Origin: Chionis minor
Lineage: Eukaryota > Chordata > Aves > Charadriiformes > Chionididae
Direction of reading: 5' to 3'
Assembly: GCA_013398295.1 (NCBI GenBank)
Contig: VZSF01017903.1
Coordinates: 690,062-754,061, forward strand
DNA length: 64,000 nt
Part shown: positions 51,633 through 62,882 of the stretch, piece after piece
Layout of the letters: every line of letters begins with the position of its first letter
Position numbering within the stretch: the stretch's first letter is position 1
Position numbers and translations under genes: made by a program
The notes under the pieces: generated by a model
Told to the model about the DNA's origin: nothing
The model's database searches: none
What the model saw: only the letters and a program-made list of their open reading frames with translations

Positions 51633-53346
51633 CTAGAAGAGAACCAGAAATAAGGAAGAAACAATTAAAATCCCGCAAGATTTTAAAGACTTCGACAGCA
51701 AAACTGGCACACAATTAACTTTTAGTATTTGATCCAAATAACTCAGAAAACTAATGCGAGCATTCTCCATGGGCTTTCAAGGAAGACTGAGGAAAGCCCA
51801 CGCACAATGAATGCCGACATCAGCAATCCTGCCTATATGAGCCAGGCTGCCCAGCTGGGATCCAGACCAAAGCAGACACTGCAGTGTACGAACACCCCAG
51901 CTGGTTTTCCGGGAGCTTGCAGAGGTGCCAGGAGCAGCCTTGCTGCAGCAGCACGGAATTCACAGGCTGCTTCACCTCCTCACGGAGCTACACGAATTAG
52001 CCTGTGTGGAGTGCAGGGCTGCAGCAAACCAGCTTCTGGCACAGGTGCACCTTCACGTGACACAGCAGCGGTGGCATTACTTTCCTGCAATAATTCAGTG
52101 AAGGAAAATTTAATAAAATACCATCTCAACAACCACAGACCAGCACAATAAAGGGTAAACTGAGTGAGCCTGTCACATTTGTAGAGATGCTGGTTTACTT
52201 GAGTCTGACTGGTTAAACTAAACTAGTCTATTCTTCAGGTTGAGAAAATTTTTAGCCACTTTAGTAGGTGGCCTGTTTTATTTTTTCCTTATCTGTTTCA
52301 ATAATCTATGGCAAGATTACGTTTCTTCTAAGCCATGCTGTCTGTGAGGCAGTCTACTAAGCAAGACTTATTTACATATTTGCATTCCAGTTGCAGTAGA
52401 TATTTCTGTCTGAAAAAGCCTTGCTAACTCAATGAGTTGAACAATACTTTTTTCTTTTTTTCTGTGGATCTTCATTTGCTAAGTTGTTTGCAAATTAAAT
52501 AACTCTACCTTAAAGGTAATCACAAAGAACTGTGAAAGTAATAGATTCGAGACTCTTTTTTGCTTCTTCAGGTACACAAAAGTCACTGAAAATTTGCTGC
52601 TGATATTATCGTTCCTAACATTCTATTTGTTTACTACAACAGCCAGGAAAACTATATTTGAAAAGGTTACAACACCACACTTGGGGAAGCTCACATTCAG
52701 AACTAATATTCATGTTGGTTTCTTTCTGGAAAGTATCTACACATATCACAAAAATTTAAGTTCTGGATACTATTACAACTAGCAAGAGTTAAAGACTGTT
52801 CTTCTGTCTTGATTTAAGAAGACGTGCACTTCTATTAAGCTGATGGACAATACCGTAACACATGTATTTTAACACACTTCCCCCTCCAATTTCTTGGCCA
52901 AACCCTTTCTGAAACAATCAAATCGTATACTCCAGCACTATTTGTGGTGCTGGGCCCCCCCCAACCCTCCCCAGTGAGAATACTTGTGGCAGATGCCAGT
53001 CTCACACACAAGCATCCGCACCCTGAAAGGCAATACTCTTCTCAGTTACCCTGCTGCAACCTCACCAATGTCAGCAGGGTTGCACTGAAGTAACTGGAAG
53101 AAAAATTTAACACTTGGGATTTAAGCAGCAGCAATGAGCCACCTTCAATACACAGAACATACGCTTACCATGTTTGATCACTATGAGAAAGCAAAATCAC
53201 TTGCCATACGCATCTGGATTTATGACTTAAGACAACGCTTTTTAAGTCTCATAGTTAGAAGAGAGTGAGGGAAGCTAAAAGCTTAGCAGTTAAAAAAATG
53301 TGAAGGAAATAACATGAGAAAGCAAGAAAGGGAAAATGTTTCTTAC
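51633..53346 (-). other. CLASP1: CLASP1 intron, 1.7 kb
   Basis: No exon was recognised. A GC-richer stretch (about 51830-52080) leaves a 140-codon open frame on the plus strand at 51729-52151. It has no recognisable domain and I treat it as chance. Confidence 0.7.
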
Positions 53347-53373
53347 CACCAGCAGGATTAGCTGATCTGGATC
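53347..53373 (-). CDS. CLASP1: CLASP1 exon w3, 27-nt microexon (RSRSANPAG)
   Basis: The 27-nt exon lies between acceptor ataatcaag and donor GCTGGTG|gtaaga, with 2 nt in and 1 nt out. The preceding exon ends in C, so the joined codon is CGA, giving R-S-R-S-A-N-P-A-G and then GCT (Ala) across the next junction. This reproduces the CLASP1 wording SQSQRSRSANPAGAGSRSS. If skipped, C joins CT to give CCT and the peptide reads SQSQPGSRSSSPG, which parallels the CLASP2 linker as I recall it. A TGC triplet lies 13 nt upstream of the exon. It is very likely an alternatively used microexon. Confidence 0.87.
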
Positions 53374-54920
53374 CTTGATTATGAGGGCAGACCAAAGGAC
53401 AGGCAAAAAGTGGATTAAAAGACAGCAAGACAATACAGCGTTCAGCATGCGGTTTATGCTATACACAATACAGACAGATTTATTCACAAACATGTCACTC
53501 CTAAAGCCTCTGCAGAATGCAGTGAGTTAACGTGCAGATGCAACTAACAATTTCTCAAGGCTGATCAGGTTCTTAGTTAAATGTCAACCAATGCTCTGAG
53601 ACCCAAATTCTGCTCTAAATTACACCCCAGTCCGCAAAATTGCAACAGGGTTATCCACTGTGCGGTCATGGAGAATTTGGTCCTGTGACCGTATTGTATT
53701 TTAATTCAGAAGTTATTTCATGCAATATTCAGCTTAAGGATAAAGACCACATCTGGTTGGGCTAGGCTGGCATCAGGACTCAGCAAACTAGACCAAGGGA
53801 GCGGGTTCCGATGTGGCCATCCTAAAGCTTCATAAGACATTCTACAAAAAAATTAAGCCCATCATCTTTGAAACCTTTGGATATTCAACTATTCTTTAAA
53901 TACTTCTGAGACTTGTCTCTTCTGGTCTGATCACTTTTCACCAAACTAAGTTTAGGAAAAAAGGCTTTGGATTTTTTCTGGCTTTGGATCAGTTTTAGGT
54001 TCAAAACTGAAGGAATCCAATTAGAACAGCATACCAAAGCCCAAATTCCTTCATGAGATCAATATAAAGATTTCCATTTGGCCCCATCCTAAAAATAATA
54101 CTTCTCTCTTCAGCTCTCCCAGCCTAACACAATGCTATAAACTCCTTCCCCATCCCTCCAGCATGACAGAGCAAAGCAATGAGCATGAACAGAGAAGGGC
54201 TTTTAAGTAGGAATACAAAGCAAGACAAGCCCTCAGAACAAACAGGTCTTTCCACAAACCCCATCTCCTCTTACCCACAAGCTTGAAGGTCCTCAAAACA
54301 TGAGTGGCTTTTCTCCCTCCCCCCAGGTCCTTTTAAAGTTTGAGTGGCAAAATTCTTCTTTGATACACATGACAAATATGCAGCAGCACCGCACGTACAG
54401 CTCCTAGGGGAAAACCCTGCCTTGCCAAAGGAGCCAGAGTGTGCAGATGTGTCGTGTGAATCAAAGAGCAGAACCACCGCCCCGGTATCTACACAAAATA
54501 GGTAATGTGATTTGGCATCAATTTAAAATAGGATATTAACTGTAGACAGCTCACATGTTATACATACAGCAATACAGTCACACAAGCAGGAGAAGCTTGG
54601 CAGGGCGAGAACCCAGGACAGCAGTCAGCTACAGACACAGAGGATGCTTTAGTGGGACCCAGTGCAAGTTATTTAGTCTTACGCATCACAGCAACATGAA
54701 ACTCTGCTGCACAACAGGTAAAAATGCAGCCACTAAGGACGCAGATTTGGGGCCCCATTTGTCAGTAAGAGTACGCACTGGCTGAACGGGGATTTTTTTT
54801 TTTTTTGTTACATGTCCAAATGCAGAAGTGAGCCCAATCGTCAGCTGATGCTACTGCAATTCAAGAGAAATGTATTAATAACTACTTTTTCTGCTCCCCC
54901 AGAAATAAAACACTTCTTAC
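53374..54920 (-). other. CLASP1: CLASP1 intron, 1.5 kb
   Basis: No additional exon or repeat element was recognised. A 14-base T run lies near 54788-54805. The acceptor-proximal part for microexon w3 carries a TGC triplet at 53387-53389. Confidence 0.75.
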
Positions 54921-55028
54921 GCTGGGACTGGGAAACTACTTTAGCCCGGCTGCGGCCTCGGGTATCAGCAGGCATTGAGGTGACACTTGTGGCACTGCCA
55001 GAGCTCTGTCTCCTTGTACGAATCCGAC
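54921..55028 (-). CDS. CLASP1: CLASP1 exon w2, Arg/Ser-rich linker
   Basis: The 108-nt exon runs from acceptor ctccag to donor C|gtaaga. It enters with 2 nt (G|GT = Gly) and leaves with 1 nt. It encodes RIRTRRQSSGSATSV, then TSMPADTRGRSRAKVVSQSQ. The ends match the CLASP1 linker (GRIRTRRQSSGSAT ... RGRSRAKVVSQSQ) as I recall it. The middle (SVTSMPADT) is the least conserved part. It is a strongly basic, Ser-rich, unstructured segment of the kind that contacts the microtubule lattice, placed N-terminal to the EB1-binding motifs. No catalytic function is expected. Confidence 0.95.
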
Positions 55029-58000
55029 CTGGAGGAAAGCAAAGACAATCAGACTGTCAATAGGTTTCTTCCAAAGGCAGCAGCAGTGTCTGACACGCTG
55101 TTCTATACTTGTTGCTATACGCACAATTAATCAGGGTACAAAGGGAAAGTTTTACAGGGAGAGGCAACATCTTTCATTAGACTGGCTGAGACACAGGGCA
55201 GGAAGTAGAAACAGTCACAGTCCACAAATCCAAAAACAACTTCGCTTTCTGAAGTGCTACCAGCCCGTTTAATTAAAAAAATATTACCTCTCTATAGCCT
55301 TTGCTTCTGTTCTATAGTAGCTTCTTTACAAAGGATCGACAACAAAAATTTCAGCAAAAATGCTGCTTCCTGTATCAAATTATTACTTCTGACAAGGCGA
55401 TCACTCTTTCGGAGATGGGTGTGACAGATGCCCCCACAAATTCCATCGCTGGGATTTCCAGTTAGCAGTTCCGTGCTTTATATCCTGCTCGACATGTGCA
55501 GGCTGGCATGCCCTCCTGAGAGAGCCTGTCAACGCAGCCTGACTATGCTTTTATTTCAGGCTTATTGAGTTTTCCCTGTTGTTTACAGATCCTTCATATT
55601 TATCCCGAGATCAGTGTAACTTTACTTGTAATGCAGAGTCCCATTTAACACAATCAACGTTGTGGAAAAATGATTGTGCGCGTCTCTAAGTGGAGATTGG
55701 ATATAAAGTCTCAAAGTGTTCTTGGTCCTTTTTCTGTCCTTTCCTCATGAAAAAGCCACAGAAATTTAAGCTAGAAAAGCTTACAGGGTCATCAGTTCAT
55801 CCCCTTCCTGGGGCAGGGCTGTTTCCTACAGAATGTTCTTTCCAGTGCTAAGCTTCAATTATCTGTCTCCAGTTAATGGGAAAGAAATGATAATTAAGAG
55901 CAACACAAAGAAAGCCTACATTAGCACTTTTCAACAGCTCAGTTCTCAGCCAAATCTGAAGCTGTTTCTCAGGACTAATGCCAGTGCTATCCTGCATTCA
56001 GAGGATGACTTCAAGTTTCAGGCACAATAATAAAAGAAAGGAAAAAAAAAAACCACAACAGGTAAGAGAAGAGCCTAGACAACTGCACCCACCAGTTACA
56101 GATATTCATCTCCTACCCTTTGTCTCCACCATAAGCATACAGGGAAACAAACAGGGAAATATACACTTCCCACCCCCCCACACCCCCCCCAAAATAAAAT
56201 TAAAAAAATCACTTCACATAAGGTACACATGCAGGACAAGACAATGGTAAGCAGCCCAGGCTGAACGAACTGAGAACTCTGCTCTTCTCCAAGCTCTCAA
56301 AATAATTCCTAACTTGGTCTGCAAGTTTCTGATAGACACAAAGCGATAAGGAGATGTTAAACTTTGAGAAGAAAGCCTAGACTTGTTTGCAGGGGAAAAA
56401 GCCTAGAAGAAACCTGTACTTCAGACCTTTCCACCAGTATTAAAATAGCTCAGTAGGCAGGATACAGAGACCTAGGCTCAAACGCTTGTTTGTACGCAAG
56501 ACGTAGAAGAAATCATTAGCATAAAACTGGGAAAATATAAACAAACCACTTTTTAACTACTGGCTCAACTAAACAAGCTCTTGAGCATGTCCATGTGGGT
56601 CCAGTCATGAAAGCAGCTGCTAAGGTCTTCTTACCACCAGCGAGGCTGCAGATCTCTGCTCTAGGACATTATGTGCCCCTTACAAATGGTCAGCCTGGTA
56701 CACAACCCAGAGGCAGCTCCATAGCTCTTTGCTGGCCCATTCCCATCCCTCAGGAATCTGGCACACGCACAGCTACACACGGATGAGCAGAGGCACTGGG
56801 TGACTTGCCGCAAGGTGCACACCCCCAGGCCCCACCACAGGCTCCAAAGCAGGCGTGCATGGGGAAGGAGGTAGGACCTCACTCTCTTGTCAGAAGCCTC
56901 CAGGGTTCTGAGGTCTTACATCAGGAGGACATTGTTGGTGGCAGCAGGAGTACAAAACAGTAACACAAGTAGTTAAACCTGACCACTTTTAAGAACCGGT
57001 AATGGAATTCACTTACGTCCTTCCAGAAGGCCAACACATAGCCTCAGCATTGCAGAAAGTCCCGAGGGGTAACTCAAGCTGAAATTCAACATTACACACA
57101 GTAACGGACAGTTCTGGAAAGCATATGTAGTGATGTGTACAGGCCAAGAATGGGTGAGAAGGGATTGATGTCTCCTCCTTTTATGGATAGACCACTCTTA
57201 AGATCCTCAAAATCTTCTGTTCTTCCTGCATCTACAAAATCTGTCCCCCACCCCTCCCTTTATCAGCATGTGACTAAGAACAAGGGGAAAACTGGGACAA
57301 CATTTAATAAGTGACCCTTCCACCTCAGGAAACACAAAGCCTAAAATAATATATAAAGAGAAACCAAGACGAGCTTCCAATACCAAATTTATTGGCTTTA
57401 AGAAAGGAAACTGAACTAAAGGGTCAAACTTAATTAACATGTGATTATCAGTAGGATTAGAAAGAGAGAACTACGTCCTGTTTTGGAACCCCTAAGAGTC
57501 AGCGGACAGACTCCTACCAACTTCAGTAATTTCCAAATGAATGAATGCCCAGGAACAAAATTCTGCTTCCTTTTGGACTGGTAGATTTGCACACTGATTT
57601 TGGCCTAAAGGGTGTCAAGAGAGAACAGTGCAAGATGAAGAGTTGCTTTTCCACAGGAGAAAGAGAGTCCCAACACTGACACAAGTTTTCTCCTAAAAAG
57701 GCTGACAAGCATTTGAACTAACACCGCACTGGGCTTGCATTGTGCAAACAACAGGAAACTAGAAATACATGATAAAAATGACGTAATGGTATCAATATTG
57801 TGATAACACACTGACAGCTCACCCTAGTAGTACTTTACTTTTTAAAGTCCATGGGATAAAGTAAAGCAAAAGGGCAAAAAAAGTCCCTTAAATTGAAGGT
57901 CAAATTCTTCAGTTACAAAGAAGTGTCATCTGATATCAGTTATATCTATTCCTTGAAGTATGAATTGTTAATATACTTTCCAAAGTTTTATTCTCTGAAC

Positions 58001-61000
58001 TTTAAAAACTATGGATTTATTTTTTCATACAGGTAATTAATCTTACTTGCAGCATAAAAATGGTTCAAAATAAGTGACTCAAAGCTACTCTCCAAGAAAA
58101 AAAGTTAAGACTCTAAGTTTTTCCTATCCAAGCAGAGTTTTTATAGTTGTAAAACAAAAAATGTCCAATCGGAACTCAAAATTGCTTTAGGCAAATCTGT
58201 ATGAGATAGAAAACCGGGAGAGGGAATCTCAGTTGTTTCATATGTTAACTGATCTTCACACACATGCACAACTTCTAAATTAGTCTTACGATATCCAAAA
58301 CCTATTTGTTTTACAGTAGTGTAAGATGAATCAATATTTGTCTGGATTGAAAATCTCAAGGTTTTTAATATACATTATATCAAGTACAGCATGCATATGC
58401 AGAAGTTCATCTATAAAATACAAACATCTGTACTACTGAAGGATTTAATCTGCAAACAAGAGTCTCCATTGTCATCCAAGAGTTGTTTGCACATAGGACT
58501 ATTTGTGTGGCTTCTACCCCAGACAGAAAAACTACTTTTAAGCAAGACTTAGTAACATATCAAATAAGTCAGACTTTTTTTGTTGTTGTTAAACTCAAGC
58601 AAACACCTCCCCTCCCAAAACTTCTTTGCTTTCAAGTAGGTTTGTTTCTATATCTAGCTCAAATGGCAAATGTAGCAATTCATATTTCATAACCATTATT
58701 TTCCTGCTACCTCTTGAAAGAATTACTGCATCTTGACAACAGCAGCACAGCAAAAGGAACAGATAAAAACTGCCCCAACTAGTTTCCAAAAACCATGAAA
58801 GTATTTCCATAAAAAAGTCCTTGACCTAAATTTGTCATGTGACAACGCTGTTGGTACAGAAAGTATTTCTAAAGACTCTATATAAATGCTTTGTGTTAAG
58901 AAACGAGTTGTGGGGAGTTTTGGTTTTATTTTTTAAAGTTATCATCAATTTTTACAACAATCAATGGATGAGAATCAACCTTGAAATGTCTAACGTGTCT
59001 AAACCTAGAAGAGTTGTTTCGTTTTTTAAAAAGGAACATGAAAAGCAAGATTCTAGGATAACATTTTTGCATTACAAGAGGCTTCCTCCAGCAGTGTTGT
59101 TCTGAGCTCTCCTGGGAGAATAATGCAGCATCTCATTCCCAGTGCTCAGAACCGACATAGGCTTTGTGAGACCCAGCCTATATATTACACTGGCTTTCAA
59201 ACACTCCAGAAATGGTATGTAACAGCTCCACAACTGAGTTTAATCAGTTCCATGGTGTGAACAACGATACCCACAGCCACACAAGTTAGTGTATGGAAGC
59301 ACTGAGATGGTAATGGTCTCTCTACAGATTAGGTTAATGCATTTAGGTTACTCAGCACTGGGATTTTCCCCAGGCTTGGAGAAAAACATTCCTGAAAGAG
59401 CCTCCAGGAATCCCCCTTGACTGCATCACTGCTAAATGACACGTGGACATCTGAGAGACATGCACACATCAATTAAAGACATGCTTTACGTATAAATCTG
59501 TAAAGAACTTTTTTACCACAAGCATGGCGCAGTTTCCATGCATATTTAGCACACATCCAACATTATACTAGTATAACACTGATTCTGCACCGTAATTTCC
59601 CCTGAGAACCACTCGACCCTTACTGGAAACCATCAGCATACGATGGCTCTGGGTTTTGCACAACAACTCCCTCCAAAGGAGAGGGCTGAGGGAACAATAG
59701 TGGCACCACTTTGCTCTGCACCAACAAGCACAGGCAAATCAAGTCACCACTTGCAAAGGGATGGACCAAGAGAACAAAGACACCAACTACCTGGGCATTT
59801 TCATCCAAGATACCACACTTCAGTCAAAACTTTTGAATCAAAAAAAAAAACAAACCACCCCAAAAAAAAAAAAAACCACAGAGTGGTCTGCTATCTGAAT
59901 AATATACCAAATTTCATTTCCTTTCTGGTGGATAATAAAAACTACTAAAAATTGTGCAACTGGCTCTGGAAACTGCTGATTTTGTTTTAAACTTGCCAGT
60001 TTCAGGACAGACCAGCATTTATGCTTTCCCCTGATTGGGAAATGCTTGTCTGAAGGGCTCGTCTTTATGCTCACTTTGAAAACAGGCAGCCAGATAATAG
60101 AAACGCTTCAAACCATTATTCTGTACTGAAACTCAAGCATTATGCATGTTTTAAAATATTCTCTGAAAAGTTGTTTCACGATACAACAAACAGAAAATTT
60201 TCTAAGGTTTCCTTTTAATCATATATAATAAACTGCTACCTGGATAGTGCTAGCTGCAAAGTCCCGATCGAGACTATAAATGTTTAGATCCTAGAATCCT
60301 TCTGCCTGCCAAGCTCTTAATGAAGTTCAAGAGATACCTGCAGACGAAGGGGCTAGGCAATCAAGACATAACTCTGCACTGCATGAAGATGGAGCTTCAC
60401 AACACAGAGACCGCAGAAGCCATGCAGAGAGTTAAGTGGCATATAAACTCACACCACCTTTCCATAAGGAAACCCATTTTAACAGCATTTGTCAATTAGG
60501 ATGACGCTACTTAAAACCAAAGGACTGATACTCGGCTCAACTTGTATTCTGGCCACTGGCATAACCCACTCTATATTGCTCCTGTTTTGACACGTCTGGC
60601 TCAAAAACAAAACCCTGAGGAGAACTGAGGGCAAAGCAGAGGAGAACTGCCAAGTTCGCACAATGCTGGCTCCCAGCTGAGGGGAAGGTGCACAACTTTT
60701 ACACTGTAGCTACAGAATGCCATGATGGGAACCAGACTGCAGATTTACCATCAAGCCGAACCACCTAAAAAAACTCAAGTGATTTGCTATTAAATTACTT
60801 ACTGGTGACCTGCAAAAAAAACCCAAAAAAACCCTAGAGGCACAGGTGGGGATGGAATTTCTGCTTTGTGTTCAAAAAGTGCCTCTTCTACACACAGGTA
60901 TTTCCAGAAGGAGATGTTTTTCCCTTACCCCGCCCCCTTAATTTTTACATTTATGTTAATAATATAAAGTTTTGCCTTCCCTGTAGTTTCTGGCAAACTC

Positions 61001-62858
61001 TGCAAGATCAAAGAGTTTGCAGAAGACCCTTCTCAGCCCTAATCTGTAAGACACACCAAATCCCGAACAAAGTCGGGATTTAGCTGTCACAACAATGGAA
61101 AATAAAGATGAAAAGTTTCAAACAGTGATTAAACTCATCCTTCAAGTGCTCTGGCTGTAGCATGTCATGTTATTATGATCCTCCCTGATGCTCACTCCCA
61201 CCAAAAAAGAGAATCCTACAGCAAAAGGAAGATAGGAGATCTGGTATCTAACACAAGGGGGATGACAAACTCCATTTATGAAAGTTCATCTCAATCTTTC
61301 CCCTCAAGGATGGCAAACTCCATTTATGAAAGTTCATCTCAATCTTTCCCCTCAAGCAACTTGCTTGGTTTTTTTAAACAAATCAGATCTGCTTTCAATG
61401 TAGCTGAATTGAAAAAAAAAAAAACTAATCAAACAAAAAATGCCACCCTTCTGCATGATGACAATGAAGCACTTCGTAAATTAAAAATAAAGGTATTCCA
61501 CAGGCAACAGGCCTCCACAAATATTACCACAGGGGTAATAACAGGGAAGGATTGAGACCTGCACAGAATATTTCATAAATTAACATTAAACTTCCAACAT
61601 TTCAAAATTAGGCCAAGAACAAAAAGGTTTGAGAACTATGGGGAAAGGAAGAAGAGAAAAAAAGCATCAGCTACAAATAAAAAAAGCTCAGGATTACAAT
61701 AATCTGGAACTTTCATCTAATTCACCACTGATTTAGAAATACAAGTGTTTAGGCCAGCTTCATATTCCTTATCACTGACGGATCACAAAGCACACACACT
61801 TGCCCATGATGCAGGGCAAGTAAATCTCAACACTAAGATTAGGTGCCAGTTCTGAAAATGGCAGAGAGCTTTCTCTCTAAAAAAAAAAATAAAAATAAAT
61901 CAGTGCATCAATAATAGTAAGGAAAAAACACACACATCACAGCGGCACTTCTGAGAACAGCACATCCAAACACAAGCAGCCATCAAAGATACGAGCAGAG
62001 TCCCACAAGACAGTAATAGATCCCTTGAAAAGACACTTGCACCAGGAAAAAATGGGTTTGTTGGGGGTGTGGTGTCTTCATTATGTGTAGAAGGCATTCT
62101 TGTTTTCAACTCCTGTCTACCTCAGAAAAAGTGATTTCTCAGTGATCTTTTCTGCTTGAGAGAAATAAAGAACAAGCTCTGACAACGAGCCAGAGAACCA
62201 GACTGGGAGCCCTCCCAAACTAGCAGGCTCAGTGTTCTTGGGAAAAAAAACCCACCCTTTCCTCCAACTGTCTTAGATGTAAGCCATCTCGCTCAGACGG
62301 TCAACAACAAAAAGAGAGAGCTCAGGTTTAAAGAGGTTGACTAAATATTCCTTCCCTAGAGATCATTGTTTACTGTCCTCATTTTTCTGCCATGTGATCA
62401 TCTCATTCAATTCTCTCACTGCCCAGTCTCTTCCCGAAAGCATTTGGCAGTTGCGACCTGAGCTTTGGATGGAAAATCACAGCAAACCTTTACACGTCGT
62501 GGAGCAAGAAAACACAAGCCCTGTGTTGAGTTTTTTTGGTTTTGTTTTTGTTTTGGGTTTTTTTTATCTGTGTGCAGGTCACTTTCAAGCAAAAGCAGTG
62601 CTTTAAATATGGAGACCCACACACAGCTCTGTGATCAGAAGTCAAGTCATAAAAGCAGACTAGTGCCTATTGGTAGGGAGGAGCTTGAAGAGAAAGTGAA
62701 GGATACCCCATGGCATCAAAATGAGCAGGACAACCATGCAACACTTCATGCAGGTCACCAGTGAACATGGATGAGAACCAGGTAACACTTTGAGAACAGA
62801 GACCAGGTAGGGTGGCACGACTGTGGACACACCTCAGTTACACAGAGAGACTGCTTAC
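55029..62858 (-). other. CLASP1: CLASP1 intron, 7.8 kb
   Basis: No further CLASP1 exon was recognised here. It holds a 2 x 48 bp tandem duplication (61261-61356), a C-rich run (about 56168-56192), A-rich low-complexity tracts (59839-59877 and 60806-60834), and a microexon-like decoy at 56635-56655. Other open frames look like chance. Confidence 0.75.
61261..61356. repeat. Tandem duplication, 2 x 48 bp
   Basis: Two adjacent 48-bp units start at 61261 (gatgacaaac) and 61309 (gatggcaaac). They are identical except for one a/g difference in the fifth base. The unit length is a multiple of three, so on the plus strand a 16-residue peptide repeat appears by chance inside an open frame. The near-identity implies a recent local duplication within the intron. 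Confidence 0.97.
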
Positions 62859-62882
62859 CCTCGGTTTTAGTGGCAGTACCAT
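62859..62882 (-). CDS. CLASP1: CLASP1 exon w1, 24-nt microexon (DGTATKTE)
   Basis: The 24-nt exon starts after ...gcctaaag and ends before gtaagcag. It enters with 2 nt and leaves with 1 nt, the same phases as the next exons, so including or skipping it keeps the frame. With a preceding G it encodes D-G-T-A-T-K-T-E plus the first base of Gly. My recollection of a human CLASP1 isoform is DGTTTKAEG immediately before GRIRTRRQ, which fits this position and phase. It lies in the Ser/Arg-rich linker before the EB-binding motifs. A TGC triplet ends 6 nt before the exon. It is probably a tissue-regulated cassette rather than constitutive. Confidence 0.85.

Noticed and set aside
51729..52151. 140-codon open frame on the plus strand
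   Set aside because: No domain, no splice support and low-complexity Ala/Ser composition; explained by a locally GC-richer stretch of intron.
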